This document shows positions 1 through 6,761 of a stretch of 33,811 nt of DNA, piece by piece. Numbering within the stretch: the first letter of the stretch is position 1; each line of letters opens with the position of its first letter. A program made the translations under genes and the position numbers. The DNA is from an uncultured Candidatus Saccharibacteria bacterium (GTDB taxonomy: Bacteria; Patescibacteriota; Saccharimonadia; Saccharimonadales; Saccharimonadaceae): positions 1-33,811 of the forward strand of contig CAMYWN010000006.1 in the NCBI GenBank assembly GCA_947302765.1, read 5' to 3'. The notes below the pieces were generated by a model. It worked only from the letters and a program-made list of their open reading frames with translations. It was not told the DNA's origin and did no database searches.

Positions 1-70
1 TATCACTAACTATTTTACCTTATTGAGTGTCCACGGTCTATTTGAGGATTAACATGGCTTCGTATCTCGT

Positions 71-208
71 ATGGCGTTGTTGAATAATTCGTGCGGGTCC
101 TGGTTGCACCTCTATTCTTGGGACACACTTAAGGCCGTTCGGCTAAGCTTATGGTCCCAAGAACAGAGGTTGCGACCACCCGTTCGACGAATCATTCAAT
201 AACGCCAT
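71..208. repeat. Long imperfect inverted repeat / hairpin
   Basis: Arms at about 71-124 and 154-208 are reverse complements with a few mismatches. Both ends read ATGGCGTT(R)TTGAAT, and the inner ends read CCTCT-TTCTTGGGAC. The loop holds a second small stem around GTTC. The whole could fold into one long rod with internal bulges, as a structured RNA or a mobile palindromic element would. I do not recognise a known RNA family; 6S RNA, SRP and RNase P signatures were looked for and not seen. The rest of 1-395 shows no gene. Confidence 0.6.
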
Positions 209-382
209 CTTATATTAAATTAGACACAAAGAGGCAGCAAAAACATTACATCAAAGTCTCTCTGATTCCGAAAAGGCATATTATTTCAAAAAGACCGTTT
301 GACTAGGCGAGGAGAATTGGCAAGGCTTTATCTTTTTTGTATACTTGAAGCACTTATGGTAGAAAAGAATTGACATTTTCGA

Positions 383-388
383 TATAAT
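383..388 (+). promoter_or_regulatory. -10 box of lepA N-terminal half
   Basis: TATAAT lies 7 nt before the ATG at 396, so transcription would start at or next to the start codon and give a leaderless mRNA. No Shine-Dalgarno is present. The upstream TTGACA at 371 is only 6 bp away and cannot be its -35. Confidence 0.55.
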
Positions 389-395
389 AAGGGGT

Positions 396-941
396 ATGGA
401 AAAGATACGGAACTTCTGTATAATTGCGCATATCGATCATGGCAAGTCGACGATTGCGGACAGGATGATGGAGCTAACTGGAACAGTGGAGAAGCGCGAA
501 ATGAAGTCACAATTACTTGATTCGATGGAACTCGAACGTGAGAAGGGAATTACGATTAAATTGGCGCCGGTAACGATGAAGTGGAAGGGATATACGCTGA
601 ACTTGATCGATACGCCGGGGCACGTGGATTTTTCGTATGAGGTGTCGCGATCGCTACAAGCTGTAGAGACGGCTGTACTGGTAGTCGATGCGACGCAGGG
701 GATACAGGCGCAAACCTTAGCTAATGTATATCTTGCGATTGAACAAGATTTGAAGATAATTCCAGTAATTAATAAGGTGGATTTGCCGGCGGCTGATGTA
801 GAGAAAGTGGCGGCGCAGATAATAAACTTACTAGGGTGTTCACGCGAAGAAATCATCGAAGCATCTGGTAAGACGGGATATGGTGTGGACAGGATTTTGG
901 ATGCAGTGGTGGATAGAGGACTAAAGCCGAAAGCTATGTGA
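396..941 (+). CDS. lepA: LepA/EF4 N-terminal half (GTPase domain), split gene
   Basis: This encodes the GTP-binding domain of elongation factor 4 (LepA), a ribosome-associated translational GTPase. The P-loop AHIDHGKST is near residue 11, followed by [12 protein letters not shown] and the SGKTG motif, so domain I is complete. A normal LepA is about 600 aa, but this ORF stops after 181 codons with [11 protein letters not shown] and TGA. The remaining domains follow in the same frame from 1032. The start fits the family ([18 protein letters not shown]) and has a -10 box 7 nt upstream. It may act with the separate C-terminal half or be a decaying gene; the intact motifs favour function. Confidence 0.9.
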   Translation: MEKIRNFCIIAHIDHGKSTIADRMMELTGTVEKREMKSQLLDSMELEREKGITIKLAPVTMKWKGYTLNLIDTPGHVDFSYEVSRSLQAVETAVLVVDATQGIQAQTLANVYLAIEQDLKIIPVINKVDLPAADVEKVAAQIINLLGCSREEIIEASGKTGYGVDRILDAVVDRGLKPKAM

Positions 942-1031
942 TGTTGATTCCAGTATGGACACATACGGTCCCCTTGACATCCTCTCATGGGGCAGGATGA
1001 TGCTTTGCTAAGTATGATATAATACATAATT
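942..1031 (+). other. Insert splitting lepA
   Basis: About 90 bp lie between the two lepA ORFs at the linker between the GTPase domain and domain II. It has stop codons in the lepA frame, a short inverted repeat (CATCCT at 978 / AGGATG at 994) and an extended -10 box just before the second ORF. Both flanking lepA codons are ATG, and the ORFs on each side are in the same frame. Confidence 0.6.
1015..1023 (+). promoter_or_regulatory. Extended -10 box of lepA C-terminal half
   Basis: TGATATAAT is a TGn-extended -10 with the ATG at 1032 following 8 nt later. It would give the second half of lepA its own near-leaderless transcript. Confidence 0.5.
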
Positions 1032-2360
1032 ATGACGAGAGCGTTGATTTTTGATTCGTATTTTGACGATTATCGGGGAGTGGTGCTTTATGTACGAATT
1101 TTTGATGGTGAGATCAAAAAGAACGCAGAAATACTAATGATGGCGGCGGGAACAAAAGGTTTGGCACTTGAAGTGGGGGTGCTAACGCCGAAGATGTCGC
1201 CGCGAGATGCTTTAGAGGCGGGTGAAATTGGCTATATTGTGACAAATCTGAAAACTACGCGCGAAGCAAAGGTAGGCGATACGGTGACGCTCGCGAAGGG
1301 ACTTACTGTACGAGAAAAAAGGAACGATGTGTCGGTGTTTAGTAATGATAAACTTGGGGGTGGCGACAAACTGAATGGTGTAAAACACGAAGTGGTGGAT
1401 GCGGAAGGTAAGGTGCTGGAACCGCTGCCGGGGTATAAGGATGTACTACCTTTTGTCTATGCGGGGTTTTTTCCGGTCAGTAATGATCAGTATAAGGAAT
1501 TGAAAGAGGCGATTGAGAAATTGTCACTGTCGGATTCGGCGCTAAGATATGAGCCGGAGAATTCGCCGGTTCTGGGGTTTGGTCTTCGGATTGGGTTCTT
1601 GGGGCTACTACACATGGATATTATTCGCGAACGACTAGAAAGAGAGTTTGGGTTGGATTTAATCGTGACAAATCCTTCGACAAATTACGAAGTAGTAATG
1701 AATAATGGTGAGATTTGCGAGATTAAATCCGCATCGGATTTGCCAGATGCGAGCGAGATTCGCGAGATTCGTGAGCCATGGGTGAAGGGCGAGATTATTT
1801 TGCCGAAGTCGATGATTGGAAATGTGTTGAACCTCATCAATGAAAAACGTGGGCACCAGACGAATGTATCATATATTGAGGACAGAGCGGTGATTGATTT
1901 TGAAGCGCCGATGGCGAATCTGCTGACGGATTTTTATGATCAGCTAAAATCGGCGACATCGGGCTATGCATCCTTTAATTATGAGTTGGATGGATATCGG
2001 GCGGAAGATTTGGTGCGGGTGGATTTCTTGGTGGGTGGACATAGGATGGATGCTTTGTCGGTGATGGCGCATAGGAGCGAGGCGGAAGGGATTGGGCGCG
2101 AAGTGATAAAAAAGCTGAAGGAAGTGATACCGCGACAGAACTGGGAAGTGGCGCTGCAAGCGGCGATTGGAGCAAGAATTATTGCGCGAGAGACGATTGG
2201 TGCATATCGTAAGGACGTAACGGTAAAAATTCACACCGGCGATAGAGATAGAAAGGCGAAGCTGCTCGAAAAGCAGAAACGTGGTAAGGCGCGGATGAAG
2301 AGGTTTGGTAAGATTGATATTCCGAGCGAGGCGTTTACAGTGATGTTGAAGAGAGATTAG
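1032..2360 (+). CDS. lepA: LepA/EF4 C-terminal half (domains II to CTD), split gene
   Basis: This 442-aa protein starts exactly where LepA domain II begins (RALIFDS, then a YRGVVLYVR stretch). It runs through the EF-G-like domains to the LepA-specific C-terminal domain, ending in the conserved basic tail (GDRDRKAKLLEKQKRGKARMKRFG region). It has no GTPase domain, which is the preceding ORF. Together the two halves total about 623 aa, close to an intact LepA. The reading frame is clean over 1.3 kb, so selection has probably continued after the split. Translation likely starts at the ATG 8 nt after an extended -10 box. Reconstitution of LepA from two chains is an inference. Confidence 0.9.
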   Translation: MTRALIFDSYFDDYRGVVLYVRIFDGEIKKNAEILMMAAGTKGLALEVGVLTPKMSPRDALEAGEIGYIVTNLKTTREAKVGDTVTLAKGLTVREKRNDVSVFSNDKLGGGDKLNGVKHEVVDAEGKVLEPLPGYKDVLPFVYAGFFPVSNDQYKELKEAIEKLSLSDSALRYEPENSPVLGFGLRIGFLGLLHMDIIRERLEREFGLDLIVTNPSTNYEVVMNNGEICEIKSASDLPDASEIREIREPWVKGEIILPKSMIGNVLNLINEKRGHQTNVSYIEDRAVIDFEAPMANLLTDFYDQLKSATSGYASFNYELDGYRAEDLVRVDFLVGGHRMDALSVMAHRSEAEGIGREVIKKLKEVIPRQNWEVALQAAIGARIIARETIGAYRKDVTVKIHTGDRDRKAKLLEKQKRGKARMKRFGKIDIPSEAFTVMLKRD

Positions 2361-2368
2361 CGGTTTGG

Positions 2369-2374
2369 TATAAT
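2369..2374 (+). promoter_or_regulatory. -10 box of 2381 gene
   Basis: TATAAT sits 6 nt before the ATG and is preceded by TGG, giving a TGn-extended form. It lies in the 20-bp gap after lepA and implies a leaderless mRNA. Confidence 0.5.
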
Positions 2375-2380
2375 AGAATA

Positions 2381-2887
2381 ATGAGACGAAATGCGATTAG
2401 TCTATTTGTTATAGCGATGGTCTTGATGACTAGTGTGTTTTCGGGAGTTGCGAAAGGAATTTCTGAGGCTCAGAGTCAAAATTTGAAGGAGCATTGTGAT
2501 GAGGTGCGAGAGAAGCTGAAAATAGTACAAAAAAACGATGCAAAGACGCGCGTCTTTTTGGGTAGTAAATATGAAACTATATTAAATAAATACATTGTAC
2601 CTTTGAATGTGCGGTTGGTGGAGAATAATTTATCGTCAAATGGGCTGATTGATTTACAGAATAGTTTTGCGGAAACTAGAGCAGTGTTTAATGCAGATTA
2701 TATTAATTATCAGCAAAGCTTGGAGAATTTGGTGACTATTGATTGCAAAACTGAGCCGGATAAATTTTATAATGAGCTTTCAATTGTGCGCAAGAAGAGA
2801 CTAACGATGGAGCAGGATGTGCTGAAGATGCGGAACTTGTTGACTCAGTATGTAAAATCAATAACGGAACTAAAGGGGAAGATGTAG
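2381..2887 (+). CDS. Secreted/membrane-anchored helical protein, unknown
   Basis: A 168-aa protein with a basic N-terminus and a hydrophobic stretch (residues about 5-24) that reads as a signal peptide or anchor. The rest is charged and predicted helical, with two cysteines (near residues 39 and 123) that could form a disulphide outside the cell. I do not recognise a domain. The next ORF begins at the base after its stop codon, and the fibro-slime-like gene follows, so the three probably form one envelope operon. Confidence 0.7.
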   Translation: MRRNAISLFVIAMVLMTSVFSGVAKGISEAQSQNLKEHCDEVREKLKIVQKNDAKTRVFLGSKYETILNKYIVPLNVRLVENNLSSNGLIDLQNSFAETRAVFNADYINYQQSLENLVTIDCKTEPDKFYNELSIVRKKRLTMEQDVLKMRNLLTQYVKSITELKGKM

Positions 2888-3271
2888 ATGGTGATAGAAA
2901 AAAATGATGAAAACAAAAAAATGGAGCCCGGCGGAAGGAATCTGGTACTTCTGGGGGTGTTCGCTACTTTGATTGCTGTGATTACCACGGGGGTTTCCTT
3001 GATGCTTTATCATAATTCAGGCGATATTTATTTGGATAGATCTAGGCCGGGATTTTTGCCAGATGAGGAAGAAGCTGAAGAGGAGAGGGTTGAAGAAGAA
3101 TATACTTTTTCGCGGAGCGGTAAAATAACCGGAGAGGTCTTGGACGAGTTGCTAAAGAACTTAGATTTAGAGATACAGTCGATTGATGCGTACGATGATC
3201 AATTCGGTGAAGGGGCCTTGTCGGATGAAAGGCTAGGAATTCCGTTGGAGTTGGATGATAAAACGAATTAA
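2888..3271 (+). CDS. Single-pass membrane protein with acidic exterior, unknown
   Basis: A 127-aa protein with a short cytoplasmic N-terminus, one transmembrane helix (about residues 19-40) and a strongly acidic outer part containing the run DEEEAEEERVEEE. No enzymatic motif is visible. Its ATG directly abuts the stop of the preceding gene with no room for a separate leader, so translational coupling is likely. Function is unknown; position suggests a surface role with its two neighbours. Confidence 0.7.
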   Translation: MVIEKNDENKKMEPGGRNLVLLGVFATLIAVITTGVSLMLYHNSGDIYLDRSRPGFLPDEEEAEEERVEEEYTFSRSGKITGEVLDELLKNLDLEIQSIDAYDDQFGEGALSDERLGIPLELDDKTN

Positions 3272-3315
3272 TGTGCCTTGATTTTTGTAAAGAACAATAA
3301 TATACTTATGTTAGA

Positions 3316-4434
3316 ATGAAAAAAGTTCAGAAAAAAGCGCGAACGTTAAGTGCAATTTCGTTAGCGGTTTTTGTCTTAGCGACAATAGTGATGGTTTTCG
3401 CGTTGTCTAGAACTGTAGCTGAGGTTAGAGAGGTGGCGATATCAAGGGAGCCAGAGGCGTTGCTTGCGAGTGCTGGACTAAAGGATGCGAAGGACGTGTC
3501 TTTACAGGTGTCGTATTTTGACCAGGTGGCGGATGGGTGTGTAGATATCTACGACAAAACGAAGAGTAGGATGCTGGAAGAACGACAGTTTGGCTGGAGA
3601 AAATGCGGTTACTATAACCAGCAATTAGAACAGGGGATAGTTGATTATGATTTGGGTAATGATTATTTGCCAATTGCGGTTGGAGGTAATTTGATTCCGA
3701 ATCGGGGTTTGACTGATTTGTCGAGATGGTACTCGGAGGTTGAAGGAAAGAGTAAGGAATATACGGGTATTATTAAGCTGGATTATGACGCGGAGGATGC
3801 GACATTTAGTTTTTATCAGAAGGAGTTTTATCCGTTAGATGATGCCGAGTATGATAAAACAGAAATCGTGAATAATGACGGGCATAACCATTTATTCACG
3901 ATGAGATTTATGGTACCGTTTACCGCATTGCTTAGTGGAAATGAGTCTTTTTCAATAACTGCCGATGATGATACGTTTGTGTTTATTGGGGATAAGCTTG
4001 TGCTTGACATGGGCGGCATTCATGATGCTACGACGGGGAGTTTTGTGGTTCGGGAAAATGGAGAAATTTATACTGCAATAGAAGATGTCGATTATGCATA
4101 TTCGGGACTGAATGTGAACAGTAACGAGGGTTCGGTGGTGAGGATTTATCATGCGGATAGAGATGAAAAGAATTCGGTGTTCAAGGTAAGATTTGCTGGG
4201 ATGAATTTGGGCGTGGTTGATGCGCAATTGGCGGACGGCGAAAAAGACGGAGTGCAAATTGCTTATGATCCGAATGACCCGTCGTATGTGGCGCCACTGG
4301 GTGAGAGTGCGGTAGTGAAACCGGATACGACTAGAGGCTATATGATATTGGTGACGATAGAGGGCGCAGTAGTAGTAGTTCTTGCGGTGTTCGTAGCGCT
4401 TTCTGCGAGGTTATTGATTAAACGAGCTAGGTAG
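3316..4434 (+). CDS. Membrane protein with fibro-slime-like domain
   Basis: A 372-aa protein with a transmembrane helix at each end (about residues 10-32 and 340-362) and a large extracellular middle. The segment near residues 195-245, with SITADDDTFVFIGDKLVLDMGG, is the hallmark of fibro-slime/PA14-type beta-sandwich domains found in surface and matrix proteins. The aspartate pair may bind calcium. It probably acts as a surface adhesin or matrix protein, which would suit an epibiont, but no ligand can be read from sequence. A TATACT-like -10 lies 9 nt before the ATG. Its stop codon lies at the edge of a 36-bp tandem repeat array. Confidence 0.75.
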   Translation: MKKVQKKARTLSAISLAVFVLATIVMVFALSRTVAEVREVAISREPEALLASAGLKDAKDVSLQVSYFDQVADGCVDIYDKTKSRMLEERQFGWRKCGYYNQQLEQGIVDYDLGNDYLPIAVGGNLIPNRGLTDLSRWYSEVEGKSKEYTGIIKLDYDAEDATFSFYQKEFYPLDDAEYDKTEIVNNDGHNHLFTMRFMVPFTALLSGNESFSITADDDTFVFIGDKLVLDMGGIHDATTGSFVVRENGEIYTAIEDVDYAYSGLNVNSNEGSVVRIYHADRDEKNSVFKVRFAGMNLGVVDAQLADGEKDGVQIAYDPNDPSYVAPLGESAVVKPDTTRGYMILVTIEGAVVVVLAVFVALSARLLIKRAR

Positions 4435-4573
4435 CTTTTGTGGGGGTTCGGAAATCGAATGACATGGCTGATTTTTTGTGAGGTTCGAAATTAGATGCGG
4501 TGGTTGATTGTTTGCAAAGTTCAAGATTGGAGGTTGTGATTGATTATTTGCGAGGTTTGGAAATATTAGCTGG
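4429..4573. repeat. Tandem repeat, about 36 bp x 4 (gene-tail array)
   Basis: Degenerate units run 4429-4464, 4465-4500, 4501-4536 and 4537-4573, with the shared core TGRTTGATTRTTTGCRARGTT. The last unit contains the stop codon and final ten codons of tsaB (minus strand). The first contains the stop of the fibro-slime gene. The array fills the whole spacer between these convergent genes. Confidence 0.8.
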
Positions 4574-4876
4574 TCGGCCGTAGTCTGGAATGATGATGGG
4601 GCGGAGTTTTCCGTGATGATCTTTTAGAGGTATATTGAGTTCGTGAGCGAGAGTGTTGACGATGGAGGCACCGATGCGAAGACCAGTAAAGGAACCGGGG
4701 CCGGACATAAAGGTGATTTCGTCGATATCCTGCCATGTTTTATGTTTGGTGGACAGTTTTTCGTTGATGAAACTAAGGAGTTTTTCGGCAAGTGAATTGC
4801 CAAATTCGTGCTGATATTCTGTGTCGTCTAGCTTAAGTATGGTAGTAGGTGTGGAAGTGTCTAAAAACATTTTCAT
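4544..4876 (-). CDS. tsaB: TsaB-like t6A biosynthesis protein, short form
   Basis: TsaB is the non-catalytic ASKHA-fold partner of TsaD in the threonylcarbamoyladenosine (t6A) tRNA modification complex. The N-terminal lobe is present: FLDTSTPTT at the start and the conserved GPGSFTGLRIG near residue 60. The protein is only 110 aa, about half the usual 220-230 aa, so the second lobe is missing. The ATG overlaps the end of tsaE in an ATGA arrangement, so the two are co-transcribed. Its last codons lie in a tandem repeat array. A shortened TsaB that keeps the TsaD-binding lobe is the simplest reading. Confidence 0.85.
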   Translation of the reverse strand: MKMFLDTSTPTTILKLDDTEYQHEFGNSLAEKLLSFINEKLSTKHKTWQDIDEITFMSGPGSFTGLRIGASIVNTLAHELNIPLKDHHGKLRPIIIPDYGRPANISKPRK

Positions 4877-5352
4877 AAGATAACCTCCCTACCGTCTTCG
4901 GTGTAAATTATTTTGATTGTGTGATGATTTTTTGGGAGAAGGTTAGCGGTAGATCCGCCCCATTCGATGACGATGATGTTGTTAGGGTTCTGGAGGTTTT
5001 CGGCTAGATCTTCCGACATCAGGCCCGGGTCTGGAAGGCGGTAGAAATCATAATGAATTAGACGACCGCTGTTTGGCAAGGCGTATTGTTTGGATATAGT
5101 GAAGCTAGGGCTGGTGACGGGCTCTTTAATACCTAATCCTAGGGCGAGACCACGCGTGAAAGTGGTTTTACCGGTGCCGACGTCACCAATAAGTTCTATA
5201 ACGATTGCTGCAGGTTGGGCTTGCTGGCCGCCCTCTTTTATCTCCGCGTATGACTGATGGGGAGATTCTTGGGTGGTTGTTGTCTGGCTAGATAGGGTTT
5301 TAGCAAATTGTTTACCAAAATCGAGCATTTCTTGTTCGGAGTGAATAATCAT
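4873..5352 (-). CDS. tsaE: TsaE, t6A biosynthesis ATPase
   Basis: TsaE is the P-loop ATPase of the bacterial t6A synthase complex (TsaB-TsaD-TsaE). The Walker A motif GDVGTGKTTF is near residue 54, followed by the family motifs TSPSFT and HYDFYRL and a C-terminal EWGG. A low-complexity insert rich in T, Q and S (residues about 20-48) precedes the P-loop. The start codon is 18 bp from that of murC on the other strand, and a -10 box lies 10 nt upstream of it. tsaB follows with a 4-nt overlap. Confidence 0.92.
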   Translation of the reverse strand: MIIHSEQEMLDFGKQFAKTLSSQTTTTQESPHQSYAEIKEGGQQAQPAAIVIELIGDVGTGKTTFTRGLALGLGIKEPVTSPSFTISKQYALPNSGRLIHYDFYRLPDPGLMSEDLAENLQNPNNIIVIEWGGSTANLLPKNHHTIKIIYTEDGREVIL

Positions 5353-5370
5353 TGTATAATAAATTATATC
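5353..5370. promoter_or_regulatory. 18-bp divergent promoter between tsaE and murC
   Basis: The whole space between two divergent start codons is 18 bp and contains two TATAAT boxes, 5355-5360 on plus and 5363-5368 on minus. Each has exactly 10 nt between it and its own ATG. Any -35 contacts must fall inside the opposite gene. Both mRNAs would have leaders of only a few nucleotides, and the two polymerases could not bind at once. Confidence 0.65.
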
Positions 5371-6729
5371 ATGAATATATATATATCTGGAATAACTGGC
5401 ACGGGGCTGGGGCCTTTGGCACTAATGGCGAGGCGAGCTGGCTTTAATGTATGTGGGACTGATTTGGCGAAGGGTGCAATTTATGATGAGTTGGTAGAGG
5501 CTGGGATTGAGATGAAGATAGGTCCGCAGGACGGGGAATTTTTAAAGGAGAAGCTAGCGGAAGGAGTGGATTGGTTTGTGTATACTTCTGCTCTGAAAGA
5601 GGACCACGCTGAGCTCGTGATGGCGAGAGCGAAGGGTGTGAAGTGTACCAAGAGAGATGATTTTACGGAGTTTTTGGTGGAAAAACTCAGACTTAAAATG
5701 GTGGCGGTGGCGGGGACGCATGGAAAAACTACTACGACGGCGATGATTGTGTGGGGGGCATTGAAGCTTGGGATACCGGTATCATATATAGTGGGGACCA
5801 CGCTCGGTTTTGCATCGAGTGGAGCCTACCAGGAAAAGGATAAATATTTTGTATATGAGGCAGATGAATATGATAGAAATTTCTTGAGATATCATCCGTG
5901 GCTCGCGGTAATTCCGGCGGTAAGCTATGATCACCCAGATATTTATCCTACACAGGAAGATTACGATGCGGCGTTTATGCAGTTTAGGACTCAAAGTAGA
6001 AAAGTGATCGAGCATAAGGAAGGTTTAGCTAACGAGGTCGCTGAGGGCTCTTTATCTACTGATTGCTTAGCCGGAGGGACTACTGGTGGATTTTTGCCTA
6101 GTGATTTTGGCTTAGCGGGGGAAGCACGACGAATTGACGCGGCGTTGGCGGCTGAAGCGGTGCTGGAGATGATGGTGGAGCAAGGTATGGTGAATAGGGA
6201 TGAGGATGAGAGTAGAGGTGATGATAGCGGATTGAGGCAGGCGAGAAGAAAAATAGTGCAAATATTGGATGAATTTCCTGGAGTGGGGAGAAGGTTTGAA
6301 AGGATTGGCTTGAATGTCTATTCGGATTACGCTCATCATCCCGAGGAAATTGCTGCGACCTTGAATGTGGCTCAGGATGAAAGAAAACGATTAGGAAAAC
6401 GCGGGGTTGTGGTAGTGTACCAGCCACATCAAAACACTAGACAGCATAAAGTGAAGGATGGATATAGGGACGCTTTTGTTGGTGCAGATAAGGTTTTTTG
6501 GTTACCAACATATTTGACGCGGGAAGATGAGAGTTTGAGGGTACTGACGCCAGAAGACTTTATTGCCACACTGGAAAACCGTGAAGTGGCGGAGGCGGCG
6601 GAACTAAATGATGACCTAGAGAAGGAGCTAAGGAAACTAATAGAAGAGGGCTATATTGTGCTATTAATGACAGCGGGGCCGGCGGATGGTTGGATGAGGG
6701 AAAAATTTAGGGAAAAATTTAGGGATTGA
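5371..6729 (+). CDS. murC: MurC, UDP-N-acetylmuramate--L-alanine ligase
   Basis: This Mur ligase adds L-alanine to UDP-MurNAc in peptidoglycan precursor synthesis. The N-terminal Rossmann motif GITGTGLGPLA, the ATP-binding GTHGKTTTT (near residue 115), the YEADEYDRNF motif and the C-terminal YSDYAHHPEEI and QPHQNTR motifs support MurC (or the related Mpl). The track start at 5308 would overlap tsaE; the ATG at 5371 fits the family N-terminus and the -10 box at 5355. The product is 452 aa. The end carries a 12-bp repeat encoding REKFREKF. MurC is preferred over Mpl, with moderate certainty. Confidence 0.88.
   Translation: MNIYISGITGTGLGPLALMARRAGFNVCGTDLAKGAIYDELVEAGIEMKIGPQDGEFLKEKLAEGVDWFVYTSALKEDHAELVMARAKGVKCTKRDDFTEFLVEKLRLKMVAVAGTHGKTTTTAMIVWGALKLGIPVSYIVGTTLGFASSGAYQEKDKYFVYEADEYDRNFLRYHPWLAVIPAVSYDHPDIYPTQEDYDAAFMQFRTQSRKVIEHKEGLANEVAEGSLSTDCLAGGTTGGFLPSDFGLAGEARRIDAALAAEAVLEMMVEQGMVNRDEDESRGDDSGLRQARRKIVQILDEFPGVGRRFERIGLNVYSDYAHHPEEIAATLNVAQDERKRLGKRGVVVVYQPHQNTRQHKVKDGYRDAFVGADKVFWLPTYLTREDESLRVLTPEDFIATLENREVAEAAELNDDLEKELRKLIEEGYIVLLMTAGPADGWMREKFREKFRD
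6697..6725 (+). repeat. 12-bp direct repeat at the murC 3' end
   Basis: AGGGAAAAATTT occurs twice in a row (6697, 6709) with a partial third copy running into the stop codon region, giving the C-terminus REKFREKFRD. This is a small in-frame example of the gene-tail repeats seen elsewhere in the window. Confidence 0.8.
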
Positions 6730-6761
6730 ACGATTATGGTGTTTATGCTAACATTGTAATT

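Noticed and set aside
371-388. TTGACA and TATAAT before lepA as a -35/-10 pair
   Set aside because: Only 6 bp separate them; a sigma70 spacer is about 17 bp. Only the -10 is kept.
1-395. tRNA, tmRNA, RNase P or 6S RNA
   Set aside because: No cloverleaf, GGTTCRA arm, RNase P core or 6S-like conserved loops could be found; only the long hairpin is supported.
939-947. UGA recoding (Gly, as in SR1/Gracilibacteria) to read through lepA
   Set aside because: Other genes in the window end with TGA at proper family C-termini (for example ruvC), so UGA is a stop; the insert also does not encode LepA sequence.
974-1023. TTGACA inside the lepA insert as the -35 for TATAAT
   Set aside because: The spacer is 38 bp. 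The extended -10 alone is retained.
437-1027. 196-aa minus-strand ORF across the lepA split
   Set aside because: It is antisense to the lepA GTPase half, with no recognisable motif; it is open only as a shadow of a biased coding strand.
936-1034. Self-splicing intron or intein in lepA
   Set aside because: The insert is about 90 bp, too short for a group I/II intron or an intein, and shows no splice motifs.
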